64,000 nt of DNA from the NCBI RefSeq assembly GCF_002305895.1, contig NZ_CP022203.1, forward strand, positions 1,652,501-1,716,500, in the 5' to 3' direction. The first letter of the stretch is position 1. Every line of letters begins with the position of its first letter. The notes under the pieces were generated by a model. It did not search any database and had not been told where the DNA came from. It saw nothing but the letters and a program-made list of their open reading frames with translations. Origin of the DNA: Corallococcus macrosporus DSM 14697 (GTDB lineage Bacteria; Myxococcota; Myxococcia; Myxococcales; Myxococcaceae). Below, in pieces: positions 17,023-25,019 of the stretch. Both the position numbers and the translations under genes were made by a program.

Positions 17023-17604
17023 ATGTCCGATGGGAATCAAAAGACGGTGCGCCCGAGCCACATCCGCCGGACGTACATCCTGGACCGGCCCTTCCAGCTC
17101 AAATACATCCTGCTGCTGGCGGGCATTGGCGCCGGCGGCATCGGGGTGTTCGGGCTGTTGGCGCACCGCGTCCACGTGTCCTCCGTGGCGTCCGGGGTGG
17201 ACGGCGGCCAGACGCTGCTGTGGCTGACGGGGCTGGGCACGCTGGGCGCGGCGGTGGCGCTGGGCCTCTTCGGCCTGGTGTTCACCCACCGGGTGGCGGG
17301 CCCCGTCCATGTCATGAGCCTCTACGTCGCGGCGCTGGCGGCGGGCCGCTATCCCCGGCTGCGCCCGCTGCGGCGCGGCGACGAGCTCAAGCTGTTCTTC
17401 GACCGCTTCAGTGAAGCCGTCACCCGCATCCGGGAGCGCGAGGCGGACGAGGCCTACGCGCTGGAGACCGTGCTGGAAGCCCTCCGGCCGGTGGCCACCA
17501 CGCCCGAGGCCCTGGAGGCCCTGGGCACCCTGAGCGCCCTGCACACGCGCAAGCGTCAGGCAGTGGACACCCCCACCGGGAGCACCTTCAAGTCCGTGGC
17601 CTGA
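17023..17604 (+). CDS. HAMP-type membrane protein (193 aa)
   Basis: Two membrane segments (about residues 28-47 YILLLAGIGAGGIGVFGLLA, and 65-88 LLWLTGLGTLGAAVALGLFGL) bracket a short periplasmic loop. They are followed by a HAMP-like linker (HRVAGPVHVMSLYVAALAAG then GDELKLFFDRFSEAVTRIRE) and a short coiled-coil tail. Full sensor proteins continue into kinase or chemoreceptor modules; here the protein stops about 65 residues after HAMP, so it is a stand-alone HAMP protein. It lies 29 bp upstream of fmt on the same strand and may share its transcript. No strong ribosome site precedes ATG 17023. Confidence 0.75.
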   Translation: MSDGNQKTVRPSHIRRTYILDRPFQLKYILLLAGIGAGGIGVFGLLAHRVHVSSVASGVDGGQTLLWLTGLGTLGAAVALGLFGLVFTHRVAGPVHVMSLYVAALAAGRYPRLRPLRRGDELKLFFDRFSEAVTRIREREADEAYALETVLEALRPVATTPEALEALGTLSALHTRKRQAVDTPTGSTFKSVA

Positions 17605-17633
17605 GTCGCCCGGCGCAGGAGAAGCGCGACACC

Positions 17634-18572
17634 ATGAGCAGACCCCGCATCGTTTTCATGGGCACCCCCGACTTCGCGGTGGCGTCCCTGGCCGCCTGCT
17701 TCGAACTGGGAGAGGTGGTGGCCGTCGTCACCCAACCCGACAAGCCCAAGGGCCGCGGCAACACCGTGACGGCGCCGCCGGTGAAGGAGCTGGCCCTGTC
17801 ACGCGGCGTGCCCGTGCTCCAGCCCACCAAGCTGCGCACGCCGCCCTTCGCGGAGGCGCTGCGCCAGTACGCGCCGGACATCTGCGTGGTGACGGCCTAT
17901 GGCCGCATCCTCCCCAAGGATTTGCTGGAGCTGCCCACCCACGGCTGCGTCAACGTGCACGGCTCGCTGCTGCCGCGCTTCCGGGGCGCCGCGCCCATCC
18001 AGTGGGCCATCGCCCACGGCGACGCGGAGACGGGCGTGTCGTTGATGGTGATGGACGAGGGCCTGGACACCGGCCCGGTGCTGGCGATGAAGCGCATGCC
18101 CATCGCGCCGGACGACACGAGCGCCACGCTGTACCCGAAGCTGGCGGCGCTGGGCGGTGAGGTGCTGCGCGAATACCTGCCCGCCTACCTGCGCGGCGAG
18201 CTGAAGCCGGTGCCGCAGCCTTCCGAGGGCATGGTGCTGGCCCCCATCATCGAGAAGGACCAGGGCCGGTTGGACTTCACGAGGCCCGCGGTGGAGTTGG
18301 AGCGCCGCCTGCGGGCCTTCACGCCGTGGCCCGGCGCCTTCACCACGCTGGGCGGAAAGCTGTTGAAGGTCCACCGCGCGACGGCCAGGGGTGGTAGTGG
18401 GGCTCCCGGCACGGTGCTGGCGTCCGGCCCGGACGGCATCGAGGTGGCATGCGGCGAGGGCTCGCTGGTCCTGCTGGACCTCCAGCCGGAGGGAAAGCGG
18501 GTGATGCGCGCCGCGGATTTCCTGCAGGGGCACAAGCTGGCGCCGGGCAGCCAGCCCTTCGTCGCGGGCTGA
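17634..18572 (+). CDS. fmt: Methionyl-tRNA formyltransferase
   Basis: 312 residues, full family length. It formylates Met-tRNAfMet using 10-formyl-THF. Visible signatures: VFMGTPDFAV near residue 8; the formyltransferase active site NVHGSLLPRFRGAAPIQWAI near residues 109-128 (catalytic Asn and His); and GVSLMVMDEGLDTGPVL near residues 135-151 with the catalytic Asp. The C-terminal OB-like tRNA-binding domain follows (RLRAFTPWPGAFTTL). It starts a tight operon: 15 bp to the dehydroquinase-like gene, which overlaps rsmB. The usual partner def is not adjacent but at 61223. Confidence 0.97.
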   Translation: MSRPRIVFMGTPDFAVASLAACFELGEVVAVVTQPDKPKGRGNTVTAPPVKELALSRGVPVLQPTKLRTPPFAEALRQYAPDICVVTAYGRILPKDLLELPTHGCVNVHGSLLPRFRGAAPIQWAIAHGDAETGVSLMVMDEGLDTGPVLAMKRMPIAPDDTSATLYPKLAALGGEVLREYLPAYLRGELKPVPQPSEGMVLAPIIEKDQGRLDFTRPAVELERRLRAFTPWPGAFTTLGGKLLKVHRATARGGSGAPGTVLASGPDGIEVACGEGSLVLLDLQPEGKRVMRAADFLQGHKLAPGSQPFVAG

Positions 18573-18587
18573 TTGGGAGAACGGGTG

Positions 18588-19514
18588 ATGGGCATGAGAC
18601 TGCTGGTGCTGCATGGACCCAACCTCAACCTGCTGGGCGTGCGGGATGACACGTCCGGCGGGCGGCTCGAGGACCTGGACGCCGCGATGCAGGCCCGCGC
18701 GGAGGCGCTGGGCCTGGAGCTGACGGTGGTGCAGTCCAACCACGAGGGCGACCTGCTCGACACGCTCGGCGCGGAGCTGGAGGCGCTGGACGGCATCATC
18801 ATCAACCCGGCCGGGCTGTTCGGCTCCTACTGTCTCAAGGAAGGGCTGGAGGCCGCGGGGCTGCCCGCCATCGAGGTGCTGCTCAAGCCCCCCGCGCGTG
18901 AGTCCGTGGTGGGCGAGGCCTGCGTGCTCCAGATTCACGGCGGGCCCGGCTTCGAGCCCTACCTGCAGGCCCTGGAGACCTTCGGCAGCGGCGTCTTCAC
19001 CACGGCGCAGCCGGAGCCGAAGAAGCCCCTGGGCAAGAAGAAGGGCAGCGCCACCCGGGGCGCGAAGGTGACGCCCATCACCGTGCTCAAGCGCGCCCCG
19101 CGCAGGGAGGGCTCGTCGGAGACGGCGAAGTCCCTGGCCCGCGCGGTGAAGGCGGCGGGGCCCACGAAGACGCTGGGCCGCAAGCTGGCGCCGGTGGAGG
19201 ACCTGCGCGCGGCCCGCCAGGCGAAGACGCTGGGGCGCGGCGGCAAGGGGCTCACCCCCGCGGCGGACCTGCTCACGCGCGCGCTGGTGCGCCAGAAGAT
19301 TTCGGACCGGCTCGCGGGGCGGCTCTCCGCCGCCGAGCTGGCCACCTGGGCGCGTTCCCAGTATCAGGCGGTGCAGCGGGGCGCTCCGGCGGAGCATGGC
19401 CACCGCGAGCTGCTGGAGGAGAGCCTCCAGAGCCTCACCCTCTCCAACCTGCCCGCGACGCGGCTCTCGGATGAGCAGCTCGTGGACCTCTTGACCCGGC
19501 TCGACGAAGGATGA
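18588..19514 (+). CDS. Dehydroquinase-II-like protein, probably inactive, with C-terminal extension
   Basis: 308 residues. Residues 1-145 follow the type II 3-dehydroquinate dehydratase fold: GPNLNLLG (10-17), QSNHEGDLLDTL and IIINPAG are at their expected places. Typical enzymes are about 150 residues; this has about 165 extra, basic and then helical (SDRLAGRLSAAELATWAR). The catalytic Tyr after GPNLNLLG-R is missing (VRDDTSGGRL) and the catalytic His of the family's H-x-S-N-hydrophobic-H-x-R-E segment is replaced (VLLKPPARES), so activity is unlikely. ATG 18588 sits about 8 bases after GGGAGA. It overlaps rsmB by ATGA and follows fmt by 15 bp, which suggests a translation or rRNA-related role rather than shikimate synthesis. 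Confidence 0.82.
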   Translation: MGMRLLVLHGPNLNLLGVRDDTSGGRLEDLDAAMQARAEALGLELTVVQSNHEGDLLDTLGAELEALDGIIINPAGLFGSYCLKEGLEAAGLPAIEVLLKPPARESVVGEACVLQIHGGPGFEPYLQALETFGSGVFTTAQPEPKKPLGKKKGSATRGAKVTPITVLKRAPRREGSSETAKSLARAVKAAGPTKTLGRKLAPVEDLRAARQAKTLGRGGKGLTPAADLLTRALVRQKISDRLAGRLSAAELATWARSQYQAVQRGAPAEHGHRELLEESLQSLTLSNLPATRLSDEQLVDLLTRLDEG

Positions 19515-20827
19515 ACGCCCGCGCCCTCGCCATCACCGTCCTCGCGCGCGTCCGCGCGACGGACGCCTACCTCAACGTCGTGCTGGACACGCAGTTGTCC
19601 GAATCGCCGCCGAAGGACCCGCGCGACGCGGCGCTCGTCACCGAGCTGGCCTACGGCGCCACCCGGCGGCAGCTCGCGCTGGACTACGCCATTGCCCGCT
19701 TCGCGGACCGCAAGCTGGACGCGCTGGAGGACAAGGTGCTGGCGGCGCTCCGCATTGGCGCCTATCAAATCTTCCACACCCGCGTGCCCGCGCGCGCCGC
19801 GGTGGCGGAGACGGTGCAGGCCCTGAAGGAAGTGGGGCTGACGCGCGCGGCGGGCTTCACCAACGCCATCCTCCGCAAGCTGGCGGACCTGCCCGCGCCG
19901 CCGCTGCCCCCGGCGTCCGACGTGGCGCTCCACCTGTCCGTGCGGGAGAGCCACCCCCAGTGGCTGGTGGAGCGCTGGCTGCGCCAGTTCGGCCGCGAGC
20001 GCGCCGAGGCCATGCTGGTGGCCGACAATCAGGCCCCGGCGGTGGTGGTGCGCGCCAACACCGCGAAGGTGACGCGCGACGCGCTGCTCACCCAGCTCCA
20101 GGAGATGGGCGTGGACGCCAAGGCGACCACCGTGTCGCCGGTGGGCATCACCCTGCCGCCGGTGGGCCGGGTGGAGGACGTGTACGGCTACGCGGAGGGG
20201 CTGTGGCAGGTGCAGGACGAGGCCGCGCAGCTCGTGGGCGTCTACGGGGCGATTCCGGAGACGGCGCGCGTGCTGGACGCGTGCGCCGCGCCGGGCGGCA
20301 AGTCCTGTCACCAGGCGCAGTCCCATGACGTCGTCGCGGTGGACCTGCACGCGCACAAGCTGCGGAAGATCGAGGCGGAGGCGAAGCGCCTGGGCCTGCA
20401 GCCGCGCCTGAAGGCCTACGCGCACGACGCCGCGGAGCCCTTCCCTGAAGCGTGGGGCGAGTTCCACGCGTTCCTGGTGGACGCGCCGTGCTCGGGGCTG
20501 GGCACGCTGCGCCGCCACCCGGAGCTGCGCTACCGCCGCAAGGAGGAGGACATCTCCCGGCTGGCCACGCTCCAGCGGCGCATCCTGGAGAACTGCCAGG
20601 AGGCGGTGCCGGCCGGCGGGCTGCTCGTCTACGCGGTGTGCACCATGGAGCCGCAGGAGGGGCAGGACCAGGTGGAGATGTTCCTGCGCAGCCACCCGGA
20701 GTGGACGGCCGAGCCGCCCGTGCTGCCCGGCCTCAAGCTGCCGCTGTCCCAGGCGTACCTGCGCACGCTGCCGGGGCCGGAGGGCTTCGACGGGTTCTTC
20801 GCCGCGCGCCTCCGGAAGCTCTACTGA
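19511..20827 (+). CDS. rsmB: 16S rRNA (cytosine-C5)-methyltransferase RsmB
   Basis: 438 residues, full length. The N-terminal about 135 residues are a NusB-like RNA-binding domain (VLDTQLSESPPKDPRDAALVTEL, ITNAILRK-type segment FTNAILRKLADL). The SAM-dependent methyltransferase part shows motif I VLDACAAPGGKS (near residue 256), motif IV DAPCSGLGTLRRHPE (near 324) and the motif VI Cys in VYAVCTMEPQEGQ (near 375), giving the two cysteines of this family. It methylates C967 of 16S rRNA. Its ATG overlaps the stop of the upstream gene (ATGA). It is convergent with the LysR gene, 7 bp away. Confidence 0.94.
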   Translation: MNARALAITVLARVRATDAYLNVVLDTQLSESPPKDPRDAALVTELAYGATRRQLALDYAIARFADRKLDALEDKVLAALRIGAYQIFHTRVPARAAVAETVQALKEVGLTRAAGFTNAILRKLADLPAPPLPPASDVALHLSVRESHPQWLVERWLRQFGRERAEAMLVADNQAPAVVVRANTAKVTRDALLTQLQEMGVDAKATTVSPVGITLPPVGRVEDVYGYAEGLWQVQDEAAQLVGVYGAIPETARVLDACAAPGGKSCHQAQSHDVVAVDLHAHKLRKIEAEAKRLGLQPRLKAYAHDAAEPFPEAWGEFHAFLVDAPCSGLGTLRRHPELRYRRKEEDISRLATLQRRILENCQEAVPAGGLLVYAVCTMEPQEGQDQVEMFLRSHPEWTAEPPVLPGLKLPLSQAYLRTLPGPEGFDGFFAARLRKLY

Positions 20828-20834
20828 CGGGCGC

Positions 20835-21740
20835 TCAGGCCTCGTCGGAGGTCGGCAGGTTGGCGGCGGCCTTGAACGCCTCCAGCACCGCGGCGGACGC
20901 GCGGTCCAGGTACTTGCCCTTGCGGATGAGCAGGCCAATGGGGCGCGACACGGGCCCCTCCGCGAAGGGCTTGGCCACCAGCGAGCCGCCCTTCACCTCG
21001 CCCATGGCCGTGGCCATGGGGAGGATGGCCACGCCCAGGCCCATCTCCACCGCCCGCTTGATGGTCTCCACGTTGTCCATCTCCATCACCGGGTTGATGT
21101 CGATGTTCTTCTCGCGGAAGAGCCGGTCCAGCGCCTTGCGCGTGGGCGCCTCGCGGTCGAACGCGATGAAGGGCACGCCCGACAGCGCGGTGAGGCTCAC
21201 CTTCTGCTTCGTGGCGAAGGAGTGGCCCGGCGCGCAGACGACGGCCAGCTTGTCGTCGCGGAAGGACAGGATGTCCACGCCCGCGCGGGGCTGCGGGTAG
21301 GCGACGATGCCAATCTCCGCCGCGCCCAGGATGACGTCGTCGTACACCTGGTCGTTGCGCCGGTAGTTCAGGCGCATGTTCACCTTGGGGTGCGACTTGA
21401 GGAGCTGCTTCTGCACCGCGTTCAGCTCGTGCAGCCCCACCGAGTAGATGGTGGAGACCGTGGTGGTGCCCGCCACCTCGGTGGCCTGCTCGCGAATCTC
21501 CTGCTCCACCTCGGAGAAGCGGGCGAGGATCTCCTTGCACCCGCGGAACAGCCGCTCCCCGGCCGGCGTCGGCGTCACCTGACGCGCGCTGCGCGACAGG
21601 AGCTTCTGCTCATACCGGTTCTCCAGCGCGCGAATCTGCTGGCTCACCGCCGATTGCGTGACGTGGTTGAGCTGCGCGGCGCGGGAGAACGAACCGGTCT
21701 CGACCACGTCGCAGAACATCTTCAAGGATTCGAGCTGCAT
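20835..21740 (-). CDS. LysR-family transcriptional regulator
   Basis: 301 residues. The N-terminal winged helix-turn-helix (residues 1-60: MQLESLKMFCDVVETGSFSR then AVSQQIRALENR) is classic LysR, followed by the two-lobed effector-binding domain. Such proteins bind a T-N11-A site near their own and divergent promoters and respond to a small metabolite. The ligand cannot be read. ATG 21740 has GGAG eight bases upstream; AT-rich promoter-like sequence precedes it. No divergent metabolic gene is immediately adjacent, so the target is uncertain; it may act elsewhere. Confidence 0.93.
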   Translation of the reverse strand: MQLESLKMFCDVVETGSFSRAAQLNHVTQSAVSQQIRALENRYEQKLLSRSARQVTPTPAGERLFRGCKEILARFSEVEQEIREQATEVAGTTTVSTIYSVGLHELNAVQKQLLKSHPKVNMRLNYRRNDQVYDDVILGAAEIGIVAYPQPRAGVDILSFRDDKLAVVCAPGHSFATKQKVSLTALSGVPFIAFDREAPTRKALDRLFREKNIDINPVMEMDNVETIKRAVEMGLGVAILPMATAMGEVKGGSLVAKPFAEGPVSRPIGLLIRKGKYLDRASAAVLEAFKAAANLPTSDEA

Positions 21741-21784
21741 AAGTCCGTCTCCTACCCCCAAACCCAATGATTAGGCCAGTGTTA

Positions 21785-21811
21785 ATTAGAATGCCTTTCC
21801 TTCGCGGGCAA
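21785..21811 (-). promoter_or_regulatory. Candidate promoter of the LysR gene
   Basis: On the minus strand TTTGCC/TTGCCC (around 21806-21812) is followed, 15-16 bases later, by TCTAAT (21790-21785), a 5/6 match to TATAAT. The stretch 21770-21800 is unusually AT-rich for this genome (contains TTAATTAGAAT read on the plus strand), which also suits a LysR binding site. Confidence 0.4.
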
Positions 21812-21876
21812 AGTACCTAACCCGCCAGGGCTCCCTCCGGCCGCTCATCGGACGACAGGGGGATTGCGGCCAGGGC

Positions 21877-22185
21877 TCAGGAGCCCTCGGGCCCCTCGGG
21901 CGGGGCGGGCGGGCGCGGGCGGAACAGGACGAAGAGGGAGGCGGCGAGCGCGGTCAGGGCACCCCCGCCGAGCGTCTGCACGCGCCCCACCTCCCGGGTG
22001 GCGTCCGTCAAGAGCTGGCATTCAGGGCTGGAGAGGCCGTCACAGCCCGGGGCGATGAAGCTGTTCTTCAGGCCCACGGCGAGCAGGCCCAGGCCGCCGA
22101 GCAGCAGGCCGCCCAAGAGGCCCGTCGCCGCCGAGCGTCCCAGGGACGAGCGCTGAGGGGGGGAGGGCTCCGGAGGGGCGGGCAT
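21877..22185 (-). CDS. Small two-segment membrane protein (102 aa)
   Basis: I do not recognise a family. Two hydrophobic segments (about residues 19-40 AATGLLGGLLLGGLGLLAVG and 73-88 GGGALTALAASLFVLF) flank a loop with two Cys (CDGLSSPEC), which could form a disulfide outside the membrane. Pro-rich, positively charged or neutral tails lie at both ends. No clear ribosome site is seen before ATG 22185. It is divergent from the glycosyltransferase gene (70-bp gap) and in the same direction as the LysR gene. The hydrophobic pattern argues for a real gene, with moderate certainty. Confidence 0.55.
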   Translation of the reverse strand: MPAPPEPSPPQRSSLGRSAATGLLGGLLLGGLGLLAVGLKNSFIAPGCDGLSSPECQLLTDATREVGRVQTLGGGALTALAASLFVLFRPRPPAPPEGPEGS

Positions 22186-22255
22186 GCGGGCAGCTATAGC
22201 CGCGAGGGCGGGGCGGGCTCAACCGGGGGCGTGGCGGGCGCGTATGCTGGCGGGC

Positions 22256-23353
22256 ATGCGAATCCTCTACGGTGTCGTCGGCGAAGGCATGGGCCATGCG
22301 ACGCGCTCCCGCGTCCTCCTCGAGGAGCTCACGAAGGAGCACGAGGTCCACATCGTCGTCTCCGGCCGCGCCCAGGACTACCTGGCCAAACGCTTCCAGA
22401 ACGTGCACGGCATCTGGGGGCTGACGCTCGCGTACGAGGGCAACTCGGTGAAGAAGTGGCAGACGGTGCTGCAGAACCTCACGGGCGCCGTGAAGGGCTG
22501 GCCGCAGAACATCCGCCAGTACTTCGAGCTGGTGGACGAATTCCGCCCGGACGTGGTGGTGAGCGACTTCGAGTCCTTCAGCTACATGTTCGCCCGCAAC
22601 CACCGGCTGCCCGTCATCAGCGTGGACAACATGCAGGTCATCAACCGGTGCAAGCACGAGCCGGCGCTGCTGGCGGGCCACGAGGACGGCTTCGAGACGT
22701 CGCGCGCCATCGTGAAGGCGAAGCTGCCGGGGGCCTTCCACTACCTCGTCACCACGTTCTTCTACCCGGAGCTCCGCAAGCGGCGCACCACGCTGGCCCC
22801 GTCGATCCTGCGCCCCGAAATCATCGAAGCGAAGTCCGAGCCCGGCGAGCACCTGCTCGTGTACCAGACGGCGACGACGAACACGGCGCTGCCGGACATC
22901 CTCAAGGCCGCGGGCATCCCCTGCCGCGTGTACGGGCTGCGCCGGGACCTCACCGAGGACCTGGTGGACGGCAACCTCACGTACCGGCCCTTCAGCGAGC
23001 AGGGCTTCATCGATGACTTGCGCACCGCGCGCGGCGTGGTGGCCAGCGGCGGCTACACGCTGATGAGCGAGGCGGTGTACCTGCGCAAGCCGGTGCTCAG
23101 CGTGCCGCTGGTGGGCCAGTTCGAGCAGGTCATCAACGCGCTGTACCTGGAGCAGCTCGGCTACGGCATGTACGTGAAGGCGCTGACGGTGGACGCGCTG
23201 AAGGAGTTCCTCACGCGCGTGCCCCGCTGCCAGCAGGCGCTCCAGGGCTATGAGCAGGACGGCAACACGCGGATGCTGGCCGCCCTGCGCGAGCAGCTGG
23301 CCCTGGCCTACGAGCACCGGGGCCACTGGGCCATGGAGATGGCGCGGGACTGA
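22256..23353 (+). CDS. MurG/UDP-glycosyltransferase-like (GT-B) glycosyltransferase
   Basis: 365 residues. The N-terminus MRILYGVVGEGMGHATRSRV carries the glycine-rich acceptor loop (GEGMGHATR) of the MJ1255-type glycosyltransferase family, related to MurG. The C-terminal half holds the donor-binding region VASGGYTLMSEAVYLRKPVL followed by VPLVGQFEQVINALYLEQLG, equivalent to the GG-x-T-x-x-E motif that binds UDP-sugar. No membrane segment is seen, so it is cytoplasmic or peripheral. Substrate is unknown; surface polysaccharide or glycolipid synthesis is likely. It is convergent with the SDR gene downstream (16 bp). Confidence 0.85.
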   Translation: MRILYGVVGEGMGHATRSRVLLEELTKEHEVHIVVSGRAQDYLAKRFQNVHGIWGLTLAYEGNSVKKWQTVLQNLTGAVKGWPQNIRQYFELVDEFRPDVVVSDFESFSYMFARNHRLPVISVDNMQVINRCKHEPALLAGHEDGFETSRAIVKAKLPGAFHYLVTTFFYPELRKRRTTLAPSILRPEIIEAKSEPGEHLLVYQTATTNTALPDILKAAGIPCRVYGLRRDLTEDLVDGNLTYRPFSEQGFIDDLRTARGVVASGGYTLMSEAVYLRKPVLSVPLVGQFEQVINALYLEQLGYGMYVKALTVDALKEFLTRVPRCQQALQGYEQDGNTRMLAALREQLALAYEHRGHWAMEMARD

Positions 23354-23369
23354 CGCCCGCGAGCCGCTG

Positions 23370-24416
23370 TCAGTGCAGCGGCACCTCCGTCTCGTTGTTG
23401 CGCTCGGCCGCGCGGCGCGTCAGCTCCGTGAGCCAGGACTGCGTCAGCGGCGTCTCGCTCTGGCTGCCGGTGTAGCGGTCCTGGCTGCTGTCCTGGGGCA
23501 TGAAGTGGTTGACCCAGGCGGTGAGGGTGGCCGTCAGGCCTGGCGCCAGCGCGCGGCCCACGGCGGCCAGCTTCGCCGGCGCGCCCAGCAGCGCCTCGGC
23601 GTCGCCCCGCCGGCACGCGGCCAGGATTTTTCGCGCGGACTGCTCGGCGCTCAGCGAGGTGACGGGCAGCGAGTCTCCGGTGGAGAACCACGCGTACTCC
23701 GCCTCGTGGTTGCCCTTGAAGTACGCGTTGCGCGGGCTGCCGGTGCGCATCAGCCCCGGACACACCGTGGTGACCAGGATGCCGTCCTGGCGCAGCTCCG
23801 CGCGGAGGCCGTCCGACAGGCCCACCAGCGCGAACTTGCTGGCCGAGTACGGCAGGAGGTGGGGGATGCTCACCTTGCCGCCCACGGAGGCGATGTTGAC
23901 GATGCGCCCCTGTCCGCGCCGCTTCATCTCCGGCAGCACGGCCAGGGTGGTGTACAGCGGCGCCCACAGGTGCGTGTCCACGGCCTCCTGGAAGTCCTCC
24001 AGCGTCATGGACTCCAGCGGCCCCACCTGGATGACGCCGGCGTTGTTGACGAGCACGTCCACCGCGCCCCAGCGCTCGTGGATGGCGGAGACCATGGCCT
24101 CCACCTGCACCGGGTCTCGCACGTCACAGGGGATGGCGAAGACCTCGCCGCCAGCGCGCTCCAGCTCCTCGCGGGCCCGCTCCAGCGTCAGCTCGTCGCG
24201 GCCACAGATGGCCACCCGGGCCTCCTCCTTGACGAACTGCCGCGCCAGCACCAGGCCCAGGCCGCGGGAGCCGCCGGTGATGAGGACGGTGCGGTCCTTG
24301 AACTGGAAGCGGGAGCGGAGGATGCGGCGCAGCCCCAGCGCCGCGCCGATGCCGGCCGCGGCCACGGTGCCGAGCGAGAAGCGGGACGAGTCAGAATCCT
24401 TGCGGCGAGTCGCCAT
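23370..24416 (-). CDS. Short-chain dehydrogenase/reductase
   Basis: 348 residues. The Rossmann fold begins near residue 43 with VLITGGSRGLGLVLA (TGxxxGxG NADP-binding motif); NNAG is near residue 121; and the active-site Ser and YSASK motif near residue 172-192 give the Ser-Tyr-Lys triad. The first 35 residues include a short hydrophobic segment (GTVAAAGIGAALGL) that could anchor it to a membrane, and about 80 residues are appended at the C-terminus. ATG 24416 has AGGAG seven bases upstream. It lies just downstream of the thioredoxin-fold gene (14 bp), probably as one transcript. Substrate unknown. Confidence 0.9.
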   Translation of the reverse strand: MATRRKDSDSSRFSLGTVAAAGIGAALGLRRILRSRFQFKDRTVLITGGSRGLGLVLARQFVKEEARVAICGRDELTLERAREELERAGGEVFAIPCDVRDPVQVEAMVSAIHERWGAVDVLVNNAGVIQVGPLESMTLEDFQEAVDTHLWAPLYTTLAVLPEMKRRGQGRIVNIASVGGKVSIPHLLPYSASKFALVGLSDGLRAELRQDGILVTTVCPGLMRTGSPRNAYFKGNHEAEYAWFSTGDSLPVTSLSAEQSARKILAACRRGDAEALLGAPAKLAAVGRALAPGLTATLTAWVNHFMPQDSSQDRYTGSQSETPLTQSWLTELTRRAAERNNETEVPLH

Positions 24417-24430
24417 GGTGGGCTCCTGGT

Positions 24431-24904
24431 TCAGAGGGCGGGGGAGGGGGCCGCGGCGCCGGCCTGGACGAAGCGCTCCAGCACCTGCCGGACGTGGCGG
24501 GACGCGTTCCGCCCGGAGAAGTGGTGGCGCAGGCGGCCAGCGTCCGCGTCGAACACCAGCCACGCGGGCGTGTCCGCCACGTCGTAGGCCCGCGCCATGG
24601 AGCCGTCATCCACGGCGATGGGGTGGTAGAGCCCGTGCCTGCGCGCGAAGGCCTCCACCGCGTTGGTGTCCCGCAGCTCCTTGGCGGAGTGGGTGACGTC
24701 CACGCTGATGACCTTCAGCCCGCGCGGCGCGAACTCCGCGATGAGGCGCTTCACCGCGTCGATGTCCTCGTCACCGCCGCGCTGCTTGACGGAGAAGAAG
24801 TGGAGGAGGACGGGGAGCTCATCCAGCTCCGAGACATGGACGGGCGTGTTGATCCACCCGCCGTCCGGGTCCAACAGGGTGATGGGAATGTCGAGCGTGG
24901 GCAT
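24431..24904 (-). CDS. Thioredoxin-fold protein with no cysteines
   Basis: 157 residues resembling TlpA/redoxin proteins: LPVLLHFFSVKQRGGDEDID stands where an active enzyme has F-W-A-x-W-C-x-x-C, and VADTPAWLVFD holds the cis-Pro loop. No Cys occurs anywhere in the protein, so it cannot do thiol-disulfide exchange. No signal peptide is evident, implying a cytoplasmic location. GGAG five bases before ATG 24904 supports the start. It is transcribed toward the SDR gene 14 bp downstream. A scaffold, sensor or binding role is more likely than redox catalysis; fold assignment is by eye. Confidence 0.75.
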   Translation of the reverse strand: MPTLDIPITLLDPDGGWINTPVHVSELDELPVLLHFFSVKQRGGDEDIDAVKRLIAEFAPRGLKVISVDVTHSAKELRDTNAVEAFARRHGLYHPIAVDDGSMARAYDVADTPAWLVFDADAGRLRHHFSGRNASRHVRQVLERFVQAGAAAPSPAL

Positions 24905-25019
24905 GGAGGGCTCCAGCGGGGCCAGGGGTTCGGGAAAGGACGCGACTCAAGCTAGGCACGCGTGGCCGCTCCCGGGCGGCGCTGGACGGCAGGCCGCGAA
25001 GCAGGCAGACACTCACGGC

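Noticed and set aside
18588-19030. Calling this gene aroQ outright
   Set aside because: Catalytic Tyr and His are missing and the length is double that of the enzyme, so the symbol would mislead.
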